Shown piece by piece: positions 39,858 through 46,862 of a DNA stretch of 46,862 nt. The stretch spans positions 1 through 46,862 of the forward strand of contig NZ_BCZE01000064.1 in NCBI RefSeq assembly GCF_001598555.1, in the 5' to 3' direction. A program made the translations under genes and the position numbers. The number at the start of each line of letters is the position of its first letter. The stretch's first letter is position 1. Source of the DNA: Novosphingobium rosa NBRC 15208. Its GTDB lineage: Bacteria; Pseudomonadota; Alphaproteobacteria; Sphingomonadales; Sphingomonadaceae. A model generated the notes under the pieces. The model was given only the letters and a program-made list of their open reading frames with translations, was not told the origin of the DNA and did no database searches.

Positions 39858-42173
39858 ATGCACAAGCACCCACTGCTAAGGGGCGTTTCCGCCCTCACAC
39901 TGGCGATGTTCGCCGCGCCCGCCATGGCTGCCGATCAACCCGCAGCCGTTCCGGCCGGCACCGCACCGGCGGCCAATGAGGGGTCGACCGGCGAAATCAT
40001 CGTGACGGCCCAGCGCCGCAGCGAAAAGCTGCGTGACGTTCCCATCTCGATGACGGCGCTTTCGGGCGATGCGCTTAACAAATTGCATGCCAACGATATT
40101 TCCCGCGTCGAATTCGCCACGCCGGGCTTCACCTGGGGCTCGCAGGGTTCGGACTCCTTCCCCGCCATCCGCGGCGTGCGCACCAGCCTGGTCTCGGCGC
40201 AGAACGATCCCGTGATCGGCTTCTACATCGACGGCATCTATCAGAGCCGCACCCAGCAGCAGTCGATCCCGCTGTTCGACATCGCCCGGGTGGAAGTGCT
40301 GCGCGGCCCGCAGGGCACGCTTTATGGCCGCAACACTTTCGGCGGCAATGTCAGCATCGTCACCGCCGAGCCGACCAAGGATTTCGGCGTCGGCGCCAAT
40401 CTGGAAAAGGGCAATTACAACCAGTCGCGCGTCGACGGCTACATCAACGTGCCCGTCACCGACACGCTGCAGCTGCGCTTTTCCGGCGTGTTCCAGCGCC
40501 ATGACGGTTATGTCCGCTCCACCACGCCGGGCGTTGTCCTCGACGATCTGAACGAGAATGCCGAACGCGTCGCCCTGAAATGGACCCCCACCAGCCGTCT
40601 GGAGGTCAACATCCACGCCGGCACCTGGCGGCGCGACGATGCGGGCGCCGGTTCCTACGGCTATAAGGTGGCCGGCACGCTGATCAATCCGGCGACGGGT
40701 TATCAGTCGATCAACGGCCAGCCCTATGCCGTCAACCCTTCCGTGCCCAATGGCGCGCCCAATGTGGCGGGCCGCGATGTGGGCAAGCCGGTGACGGGCG
40801 GCGCCTGGACCAACGATTGGGATTACCAGCCCTTCGAACATATCGCCGAGGATTATGTCTCGGGCACGGTCGCCTACAATCTTGACTTCGCCACGCTGAA
40901 GTCGATCACCGGCTACACCCATTTCCGCGCCCATCGCAGCGCCGACAATGACCAGTCCAGCACCATCTTCGAAGGGCTGGGTTACGGCTCGGGCGTGCAG
41001 GAAGCCAACACGCGTTCGGATTCTTTCACGCAGGAGCTGCAGCTGGCCTCCAACGCGAAGGGCCCGCTGCAATGGATCGTGGGCGCCTATTATCTGCATG
41101 ACGCCATCTTCGAGACCTATCAGCAGAAGATCACCGCGCCGGGCGCCACCACCACCGGCTTCCGCGCCGATGCCGCCCTGCACACCGATGCCTATGCCAT
41201 CTATGGGCAGGGCACCTATCAGCTGATCCCCGATCTGCTGAAGGTGATCGCCGGAGCGCGCTACAGCCACGAAAAGAAGGCGTTCAACTTCGCCGACTGG
41301 GCCGATGCCGCGCCGGGTACCTACAACTTCATGTCGCCCTATTCGGTGACCTCGGGCGCGCCCAGCTTTAGCAGCGGCACATGGCGCGCGGGCCTGCAGT
41401 TCACGCCCGATCGCAACACGATGATCTATGCCACGGCCTCCACCGGCTTTGAATCGGGCGGCGTGAACGATACGGGCGGCAATCCGGCGATCCCCTCCTC
41501 CTATGCCCCGCAGAAGGTCTGGGCCTATGAGGCTGGCGTGAAGTCGAAGATCCTCGGCGGCAAGGGCGAGATCGAGGCTTCGGGCTTCTACAACAAGTTC
41601 TCGAACCTGCAGATCAACGTCTACACGCCGCTGGTGTCCTACTTCGGTTCGGCGGGTCAGGCGCGCTCCTATGGTGGCGAACTGGCGCTGCGGCTCGATC
41701 CGGTGCCGAACCTGCATATCAACGCCACACTGTCGGCGATGAACGCGCGTTATACGCGCTACATCAGCGGCAACAACTTCTATGGTGCCTCGGGCGGTGC
41801 CGATCCGGTCTCGGTCAATCTGGCGGGCAAGAAGATCCCGCAGTCGCCCGATTTCAAGTCGACGCTGCTGGTTTCCTATGATGTCGATCTGGGCAAGGCG
41901 GGCACGCTGACGCCTTCGGGCACCTGGCTGCATTCGGGCAGCTATTACACCACCGATTACAACACGGTGCTCGATTATCAGAAGGCCTATGACAAGTTCG
42001 ATGCGGCTCTGCGCTGGAGCGCGAAGAACAACGGCACCTACATCGAGGCCTTCGGCGACAATCTGACCAACAAGGCCACGCTGCTGAGCGGCGTCGTCGG
42101 GCGGCTTGAGCGTGTTCAGGTCTCCTATGCCGCGCCGCGCACCTATGGCGTGCGGGTTGGCACCAAGTTCTGA
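39858..42173 (+). CDS. TonB-dependent outer-membrane receptor of the LacI cluster
   Basis: A 771-residue receptor. Signal peptide 1-24 (APAMA before AD). TonB box GEIIVTAQRR at 45-54. Plug with IRGVRTSLVSAQNDPVIGFYIDGIY and VEVLRGPQGTLYGRNTFGG. Barrel ends VGTKF with the usual terminal Phe. ATG 39858 is preceded by AAGGGGAG; the longer frame from 39777 would translate operator O4 and is rejected. Two LacI-type sites lie upstream. It probably imports the cluster's substrate, which must be too large or too dilute for porins. Ends before two hairpins. Confidence 0.94.
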   Translation: MHKHPLLRGVSALTLAMFAAPAMAADQPAAVPAGTAPAANEGSTGEIIVTAQRRSEKLRDVPISMTALSGDALNKLHANDISRVEFATPGFTWGSQGSDSFPAIRGVRTSLVSAQNDPVIGFYIDGIYQSRTQQQSIPLFDIARVEVLRGPQGTLYGRNTFGGNVSIVTAEPTKDFGVGANLEKGNYNQSRVDGYINVPVTDTLQLRFSGVFQRHDGYVRSTTPGVVLDDLNENAERVALKWTPTSRLEVNIHAGTWRRDDAGAGSYGYKVAGTLINPATGYQSINGQPYAVNPSVPNGAPNVAGRDVGKPVTGGAWTNDWDYQPFEHIAEDYVSGTVAYNLDFATLKSITGYTHFRAHRSADNDQSSTIFEGLGYGSGVQEANTRSDSFTQELQLASNAKGPLQWIVGAYYLHDAIFETYQQKITAPGATTTGFRADAALHTDAYAIYGQGTYQLIPDLLKVIAGARYSHEKKAFNFADWADAAPGTYNFMSPYSVTSGAPSFSSGTWRAGLQFTPDRNTMIYATASTGFESGGVNDTGGNPAIPSSYAPQKVWAYEAGVKSKILGGKGEIEASGFYNKFSNLQINVYTPLVSYFGSAGQARSYGGELALRLDPVPNLHINATLSAMNARYTRYISGNNFYGASGGADPVSVNLAGKKIPQSPDFKSTLLVSYDVDLGKAGTLTPSGTWLHSGSYYTTDYNTVLDYQKAYDKFDAALRWSAKNNGTYIEAFGDNLTNKATLLSGVVGRLERVQVSYAAPRTYGVRVGTKF

Positions 42174-42181
42174 CGATAAAA

Positions 42182-42259
42182 AAGGGCCGTGTCTGGCGAC
42201 ATGGCCCTTCGATCCCCCCTGAAACGGTCCCGCCTGCTTGTGGCGGGGCCGTCTTTTTG
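42182..42259 (+). terminator. Terminators after the TonB receptor
   Basis: A first hairpin AAGGGCC/GGCCCTT (42182-42188, 42203-42209) has no T-tract. A second, ACGGTCCCGCC/GGCGGGGCCGT (42224-42234, 42242-42252, one G-T wobble), is followed by CTTTTTG, a good intrinsic terminator. Confidence 0.8.
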
Positions 42260-42261
42260 TG

Positions 42262-43545
42262 TCAGCGGCGTTCCAGCAGTGCGGCCAGCGCGAAAAGCCC
42301 GGCTTCCTGCCCGGCTGGCACCAGCAGTTCGGCGCCTACGGGCCGCTCGCCCGGCGCGGCGACGGGCACGCTGATCGCGGGCCAGCCGCTGCGCGCCGCC
42401 AGCTCCGCCGCCCAGCCGCCCGGCGGATTGCCGAGGCCTTCGGGGATGACGCGCATGGTGGGATGGAACAGCGCGTCCAGCCCATGCCGCGCCATCACGG
42501 CCCGCAGCATGGCGGCCAAATCGCGGTGGCGGGCCAGAATGGGCGCCGCCGCATCGGCGGGGGCGGCCATGCGCTGGATCAGGCTGTCGCGGTGGTCGCG
42601 CAGGAAGGCGCCGCCTGTCACCAACTCGGCCAGAGAAGCCGGGGCCTTGCCCGAGGCGGCCCGCCCGGCAAGATACGCATCGAAGGCCGCGCCGAATTCG
42701 GCATCGACGATATGCGGCCCGGCCAGCAACGCCTCCACCCCGGGCAGGATCAGCGGATCGACCAGCTCGATCCCGGCCTGTGTCAAGCGCTCCAGCGCAT
42801 GCTGGCAGGCCGTGAGAATGCGCGGATCCTCACCGAAAGCCTGCCGCACCACGCCCACGCGCCGGGGCGCGCCATCGCCGCCGATGCGTCCGCCCATGGC
42901 CGTGTAAAGCAGACGGGCATCGGCCACGCTGCGGGTGATCGGCCCGATGGTGTCGGTGCTGGGCGCCAGCGGCGCGACGCCCTCAAGCGGGAGCATGCCA
43001 TGGGCCGGGCGCAGCCCGACCAGACCGTTGCAGGCCGCCGGGATGCGGATCGATCCGCCCGTGTCGGTGCCCAGCGCGGCCATCGCAAAGCCGCGCGCCA
43101 CGGCCACCGCCGATCCGCCACTCGATCCGCCCGCCGTGCTGTCCGGGGCGTAGGGGCACAGCACATCGCCGCCCAATGAACTGCGCGAGCGGATCTCGAA
43201 GGAGAATTCCGAAAGATTGGCCTTGCCCACCACGATGGCCCCCGCCGCGCGCAGCCGCGCCACCACGTGCGCATCGCCTGGCGCTACCGCCCCCGCCAGA
43301 GCCTTGCAGCCCGAGGTGGTGGCCATCCCGGCGACATCGATGTTGTCCTTCACGGCGATCATCACGCCATGCAGCGGGCCGAGGTTTTGCCCTTGCGCTG
43401 CTGCGTGATCTGCCGCCAAAGCCTCGGCCTCGGCCTGGGGATTAAGCGCCAGCATCGCATGCCAGCGGGCATCCTCTTGCGCGATCAGGCCCAAGCAGCG
43501 GGTCAGAACATCCCGCGCGCCGCCCTGTGACAACACCGCGATCAT
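42262..43545 (-). CDS. Amidase signature family hydrolase
   Basis: A 427-residue cytoplasmic amidase. The Ser-cisSer-Lys triad is complete: Lys66 (MIAVKDNI), cis-Ser141 (GGSSGGSA) and nucleophile Ser165 (GTDTGGSIRIPA). The chosen ATG overlaps the aldolase stop codon by four bases (ATGA), so it is the second gene of a two-gene operon. The longer frame is antisense or out of frame with the aldolase and is rejected. It should hydrolyse an amide, releasing ammonia or an amine. The neighbouring penicillin-acylase-family gene points to the same kind of bond. Confidence 0.93.
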   Translation of the reverse strand: MIAVLSQGGARDVLTRCLGLIAQEDARWHAMLALNPQAEAEALAADHAAAQGQNLGPLHGVMIAVKDNIDVAGMATTSGCKALAGAVAPGDAHVVARLRAAGAIVVGKANLSEFSFEIRSRSSLGGDVLCPYAPDSTAGGSSGGSAVAVARGFAMAALGTDTGGSIRIPAACNGLVGLRPAHGMLPLEGVAPLAPSTDTIGPITRSVADARLLYTAMGGRIGGDGAPRRVGVVRQAFGEDPRILTACQHALERLTQAGIELVDPLILPGVEALLAGPHIVDAEFGAAFDAYLAGRAASGKAPASLAELVTGGAFLRDHRDSLIQRMAAPADAAAPILARHRDLAAMLRAVMARHGLDALFHPTMRVIPEGLGNPPGGWAAELAARSGWPAISVPVAAPGERPVGAELLVPAGQEAGLFALAALLERR

Positions 43546-44333
43546 GGCCGGGTCTGCGCCAGCAGCTGCGCCGCGCCCTGCAGCATAAAGCTGTGATCCG
43601 ATCCGAGCAGGAACAGGCTGGCGCCCTTGGCCTCCCACAGCGGCACATCCTGCGGGCGGGCCAGAAACATGCCCACGCGGCGGTTGTGACGCCGCCCGGC
43701 CTCGCAGATGCGCTCCACCGCCGCGACCACGCGCGGATCGTCCTGAGAGGCCGCGCCATAGGCTACCGTCAGATCCACGCGTCCCACGAAGAGCGCGTCG
43801 ATGCCCGGCACGGCGGCGATGGCGTCGATCTCCTCCACGGCTTCGGGATCCTCGATCTGGGCGATGGCGACGGTCTGCGCCGCGCTGCCCGCCAGATGGT
43901 CGGTCATGGCGCGCGTGGTGTAAAGCGCCGCGCGCGAGGAACCGGCATAGCCGCGCCCGCCCGCGCCATACTGGCAGGCGCGGGCGAAGGCCTGCGCCTC
44001 GGCGGCGGAGCGGATATGTGGGGCCACCACCCCGGTCGCCCCGCAATCGAGCGCATTGAGAATATGCTCCGGGCTGCTGGTGGGCACGCGCACCAGCATG
44101 GGCATGGCGGCGGCGCGGGCCATGGCGATGCTGCCGTCGATGGCGAGGCGGTCGAAGGGGGCGTGTTCGGCGTCGATGCACAGGCAATCGAGAGCGGTCA
44201 GCGTCAGCACCTCGGTGACGATGGGCGAGGGGGTCTTGAGGAAGGTGCCGATCAGCGTGGCGCCCGATTGCAGGTGTTCACGAAAATTTTTGGCACGAAA
44301 ATTTTGGTCACGCAGGCTGGTGGCATCGCTCAT
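43542..44333 (-). CDS. HpcH/HpaI-family class II aldolase
   Basis: A 263-residue aldolase releasing pyruvate or a related fragment from 2-oxo-4-hydroxy acids. Catalytic His57 (DAEHAPFD), Arg82 (MLVRVP), and metal ligands Glu161 (IEDPEAV) and Asp187 (GRVDLTVAYG) match HpaI. The ATG has GGGAGA upstream, about seven bases away. A near-repeat in residues 9-17 (DQNFRAKNF) comes from a small direct DNA repeat (CACGAAAATTTT twice). First gene of the aldolase-amidase operon, 54 bases from operator O5. This would be the last pathway step, feeding central metabolism. Confidence 0.92.
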   Translation of the reverse strand: MSDATSLRDQNFRAKNFREHLQSGATLIGTFLKTPSPIVTEVLTLTALDCLCIDAEHAPFDRLAIDGSIAMARAAAMPMLVRVPTSSPEHILNALDCGATGVVAPHIRSAAEAQAFARACQYGAGGRGYAGSSRAALYTTRAMTDHLAGSAAQTVAIAQIEDPEAVEEIDAIAAVPGIDALFVGRVDLTVAYGAASQDDPRVVAAVERICEAGRRHNRRVGMFLARPQDVPLWEAKGASLFLLGSDHSFMLQGAAQLLAQTRP

Positions 44334-44386
44334 GGCATCTCTCCCTCTCTGCCGCATGGGACCGGAGACAGGCCATGGCGCGACAT

Positions 44387-44402
44387 TTGAATTCGAATGC
44401 AA
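44387..44402. promoter_or_regulatory. LacI-type operator O5
   Basis: TTGAATTCGAATGCAA, 15 of 16 to O1 (A for C at position 4). It lies 53 bases before the aldolase start, extending the LacI regulon to this operon. Confidence 0.7.
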
Positions 44403-44480
44403 ATAGCTGATGACAGGCGCGATGTCAAAATGCGGAAAGGGGCGCGGGTGGGTGTTGATCGGGATCGGAAGCGGGCTGCG

Positions 44481-45452
44481 TCAGCCCCAGAATCCCTGCG
44501 ATGCGGGCCAGAGCTGGCCGTCGCGCAGTGGCATGGCGCCGGGGCGGTCCTGCACCATCAGCATGGCGCCGTCGAGGTCGCAAAAGTCCGATTGCGCGCC
44601 GATCAGCATGGCGGGCGCAATCGACAGGGACGAGGCCGTCATGCAGCCGGTCATCACGCCAAAGCCCAGCTCGCGGGCGGCGCGCAGCATGGTCAGGGCT
44701 TCGGTCAGGCCGCCGGTCTTGTCCAGCTTGATGTTCACCAGCTGATAAAGGCCGACCAATGCGGGCAGATCGGCGCTGGTATGGCAGGCTTCATCGGCGC
44801 AGATCGGCACCAGCGGGGTGATCCCGGCCAGCGCTTCGCTCTGCGCGGCGGGGATCGGCTGTTCGAGCAGATCGACGCGCAACGCCGCCAGTTCGGGCAG
44901 AGCATCGGCCAGCAGGGCGGGCGACCATGCCTCATTGGGATCGACGATCAGCCTTGCCCCGGGCGCGGTGTGGCGCACGGCGCGGATCTGCTCCAGAGGG
45001 GCCATAGCATCGACCTTGATCTTGATGAGGGACACCGTGCCCAGCGCCCGGGCCTGAGCCGCCATCGCTTCGGGCGTATCGAGCGTGACGGTCAGCGCTG
45101 TGGGCAGGGCGGGGGGCAGGGCGATGCCCAGACGCTGCGCCACGCCGATGCCCGAAAGTCTGGCCTCCAGATCCCACAAGGCGCAATCCAGCGCATTGCG
45201 GGCCGCCCCGGGGGGTAGCCGATGCTGCAACGTGGCGCGGTCAAGGTTTGCTCCGCGCACATTCTCCAACTGCGCGATCACGCTCGGGCAGCTTTCACCA
45301 TAGCGGGCATAGGGCACACATTCCCCGCGCCCGATCTTTCCATCCAGAGCCAGTTCAACCACCACCACATCGGCGCTGGTCTTGGCCCCGCGAGAAATGC
45401 GGAACGCGCGGGAAAGCGGCAGGCTTTCGCTGCGGATGGATATGTGCGGCAT
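44481..45452 (-). CDS. Dipeptide epimerase (enolase superfamily)
   Basis: A 323-residue enzyme of the mandelate-racemase/muconate-lactonising group, resembling L-Ala-D/L-Glu epimerases. The KxK motif is at Lys144/Lys146 (IKIKVD). Metal ligands are Asp171 (LIVDPNEAW), Glu197 (LLEQP) and Asp220 (ADEAC). The second catalytic Lys is in NIKLDKTGG (about 245). The start at 45452 aligns with the family (MPHISIRSESLPL); a GTG at 45518 would overlap the upstream gene. It follows the penicillin-acylase-family gene by 58 bases. It would epimerise a dipeptide or N-acyl amino acid, in keeping with the hydrolases of the cluster. No operator copy is seen just before it. Confidence 0.9.
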   Translation of the reverse strand: MPHISIRSESLPLSRAFRISRGAKTSADVVVVELALDGKIGRGECVPYARYGESCPSVIAQLENVRGANLDRATLQHRLPPGAARNALDCALWDLEARLSGIGVAQRLGIALPPALPTALTVTLDTPEAMAAQARALGTVSLIKIKVDAMAPLEQIRAVRHTAPGARLIVDPNEAWSPALLADALPELAALRVDLLEQPIPAAQSEALAGITPLVPICADEACHTSADLPALVGLYQLVNIKLDKTGGLTEALTMLRAARELGFGVMTGCMTASSLSIAPAMLIGAQSDFCDLDGAMLMVQDRPGAMPLRDGQLWPASQGFWG

Positions 45453-45510
45453 CATTCGGGTCGGGCTCGTCTCGCCTGGACGGCGGCGGTTTTTGGTGCC
45501 TTCATAAGGG

Positions 45511-46862
45511 TCAGGCACCAGTTGCGCTCAGCACCGTGCGGGCCGCTGCGTGGCGGTTCACCGCCTCGGTCGAAAACAGCAGCGGCTGCATCTGCCCGGC
45601 GATCCATGGCGCATACAGATCCTGCCGATGAGGCGAGCGTGGATCGGCGCATTGTCCCGGCAGGTTGAGGAACAGGCTGTTGTCCCAGCCGCCCACATCC
45701 ACCACCATCAGATAGCTGGCCCCGCCCGCCACATGGAAGCTGCCGCCGGGGCGATACCAGCGGGCCATGACGGTGCTGGTGTCGCCGCCGGTGCCTGCCG
45801 TGTCGATGGGCGGGAAGGCCTTGGCGATCTCCGGAATGGCGGCAAGGGGATGGGTGATGACCACCTTGTGCAGCCGGTCCCAGCGCCAGCTTGTGGGATC
45901 GTCGCCCAGCGCTTTGCGCGCCGCCTGCCATGCCTCGCCCAGCGCCTGTTCCAGCATGGTCGCGCGCACGGCGGCAGGATTTGGGCCAAGGCGCGGATCG
46001 GGCTGTTCCAGCAGCGTGAGCAAAGCCTCGCTGTCCACCAGCGGCACCAGCTTGCGCAGGGCTTCGGGCACCAGCGCTTCGAGCAGATGATGCTGCAAGG
46101 CGCTCACCAGCATTTCGTAAAGCGCGGGGGCGCCCTTGTCGCCGGCGATGGCGCCATCCCAATTGCGCAGCATCGAGAGCGCCAGACCGGCATCGCCTGC
46201 GGCTTGAGCCGGCAGCAGCGCCAGCAGGCGCAGCGCGGGTTCGGAGTGGATATCATGCTGCAAGGCCACACTGTCGGCGATGGTCTGGCGCGGTTTGGCG
46301 GGCAGCACGGCCTCGATGCGATGATAGCGGAAGGGGGCCGAGAAGCTGTGCGCCATCGGCCCGGTGTAACCCTCGGGCACATTGTCCTGATTGGCCGAGG
46401 CGAACCAGCCCGCCCTGGGGTTCAGGATACTGGGCATATCCTTCACGGCGCGGATGCCCTGCCAGTCGAAAGCGCCATCGCCGGGCACGGGCAGCAGCCC
46501 GTTGTGGGTCTTGCGCTCGGGCGCATAGCCGATGGCGTGCCAGCCGGTGTTGCCGCTGGTGTCGGCGTAATGCAGGTTGGTCGGTGGCGGATGATGGGCG
46601 AAGGCGCGGATCAGGCTGTCCCAACCCTGCGCCAGATTGATCGCCACCATGGCGGGCATGGTCGAGGCGCCCTTGCCAAGGTGGACGCTGGCAATCGCCA
46701 CCGCGCGGTTGCGGGCAGGATCATGCAGCGTCACCGGGCCATGCACGCTGGCGCGCAGGGTGATCTGGCGCGGCGGGGCTCCGGCGATGGCGATGCTGTC
46801 GTCATGCCTTTCGAACCTTCGCCAGCCGCCGTTATGGCGGTATTGCTCGGGATCGGCGGGGG
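45511..46862 (-). CDS. Penicillin acylase (Ntn-hydrolase) family protein, C-terminal part
   Basis: The frame is open to the window's last base, so the N-terminal part, including the alpha chain and the new N-terminal Ser of the beta chain, is outside. The visible 450 residues of the beta chain include the typical IAIAGAPPRQITLRASVHGPVTLHDP, NLHYADTSGNTGWHAIGYAPER and NPRAGWFASANQDNVPEGY stretches (the YADTxGN motif lines the active site). Such enzymes cleave acyl-amide bonds (penicillins, N-acyl homoserine lactones, N-acyl peptides), usually in the periplasm after autoproteolysis. It is upstream of the dipeptide epimerase in the same direction, likely one operon. Confidence 0.9.
   Translation of the reverse strand, partial: PADPEQYRHNGGWRRFERHDDSIAIAGAPPRQITLRASVHGPVTLHDPARNRAVAIASVHLGKGASTMPAMVAINLAQGWDSLIRAFAHHPPPTNLHYADTSGNTGWHAIGYAPERKTHNGLLPVPGDGAFDWQGIRAVKDMPSILNPRAGWFASANQDNVPEGYTGPMAHSFSAPFRYHRIEAVLPAKPRQTIADSVALQHDIHSEPALRLLALLPAQAAGDAGLALSMLRNWDGAIAGDKGAPALYEMLVSALQHHLLEALVPEALRKLVPLVDSEALLTLLEQPDPRLGPNPAAVRATMLEQALGEAWQAARKALGDDPTSWRWDRLHKVVITHPLAAIPEIAKAFPPIDTAGTGGDTSTVMARWYRPGGSFHVAGGASYLMVVDVGGWDNSLFLNLPGQCADPRSPHRQDLYAPWIAGQMQPLLFSTEAVNRHAAARTVLSATGA

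Noticed and set aside
43546..44187. 214-residue extension of the amidase
   Set aside because: Lies out of frame inside the aldolase gene; the normal amidase start overlaps the aldolase stop by ATGA.

Overview
The window looks like part of a large secondary replicon (megaplasmid or chromid) of an alphaproteobacterium in the Sphingomonadales, most likely Novosphingobium or a close relative. This is an inference from high G+C, three sphingomonad-type TonB-dependent receptors, an UrcA-family protein, RlpA, a GcvA-type LysR regulator, and a RepA (RPA-type) initiator with partition genes. No rRNA, tRNA, CRISPR array or insertion sequence was seen.

Layout. 1-12.5 kb is an accessory nutrient-uptake region: the end of an MFS transporter, a TonB-dependent receptor (minus strand), a minus-strand operon of ureidoglycolate-lyase-like protein, small unknown protein and methyltransferase, a Tat-exported alpha/beta hydrolase, and a plus-strand series of GPH-type symporter, SDR, TonB receptor and SDR. 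12.6-21.4 kb is the replication and partition core. It holds a HTH protein resembling DUF1612 proteins with a palindromic operator in its promoter, parB1-parA1, an iteron array, repA, four copies of the palindrome GTTTCCCCGGGGAAAC, then parB2-parA2. All genes from parB1 to parA2 are on the minus strand. One initiator is thus flanked by two complete and different parAB modules, each with its own candidate centromere. 21.4-33 kb carries a hydrolase, a LysR regulator, a tandem pair of DUF2827 (glycosyltransferase-like) genes, DUF1348-TetR, a Nudix hydrolase, a LytS/LytTR two-component pair, UrcA, RlpA, and a DMT exporter divergent from an Lrp-type regulator.

32.6-46.9 kb is a catabolic gene cluster whose wiring can be read from the DNA. 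A LacI-family gene sits in the middle, and variants of the 16-bp palindrome TTGCATTCGAATGCAA occur in the control regions of the surrounding units: hydrolase/SnoaL-like/MFS (minus) versus bicupin (plus); histidinol-dehydrogenase-like (minus) versus lacI (plus); the third TonB receptor; and HpcH aldolase-amidase. Next to these lie a dipeptide epimerase and a penicillin-acylase-family protein that runs out of the window. The set suggests uptake of an amide- or peptide-like compound through the outer membrane, hydrolysis, oxidation of an alcohol to an acid, and aldol cleavage. The substrate is unknown, and this regulon is the best candidate here for an undescribed system.
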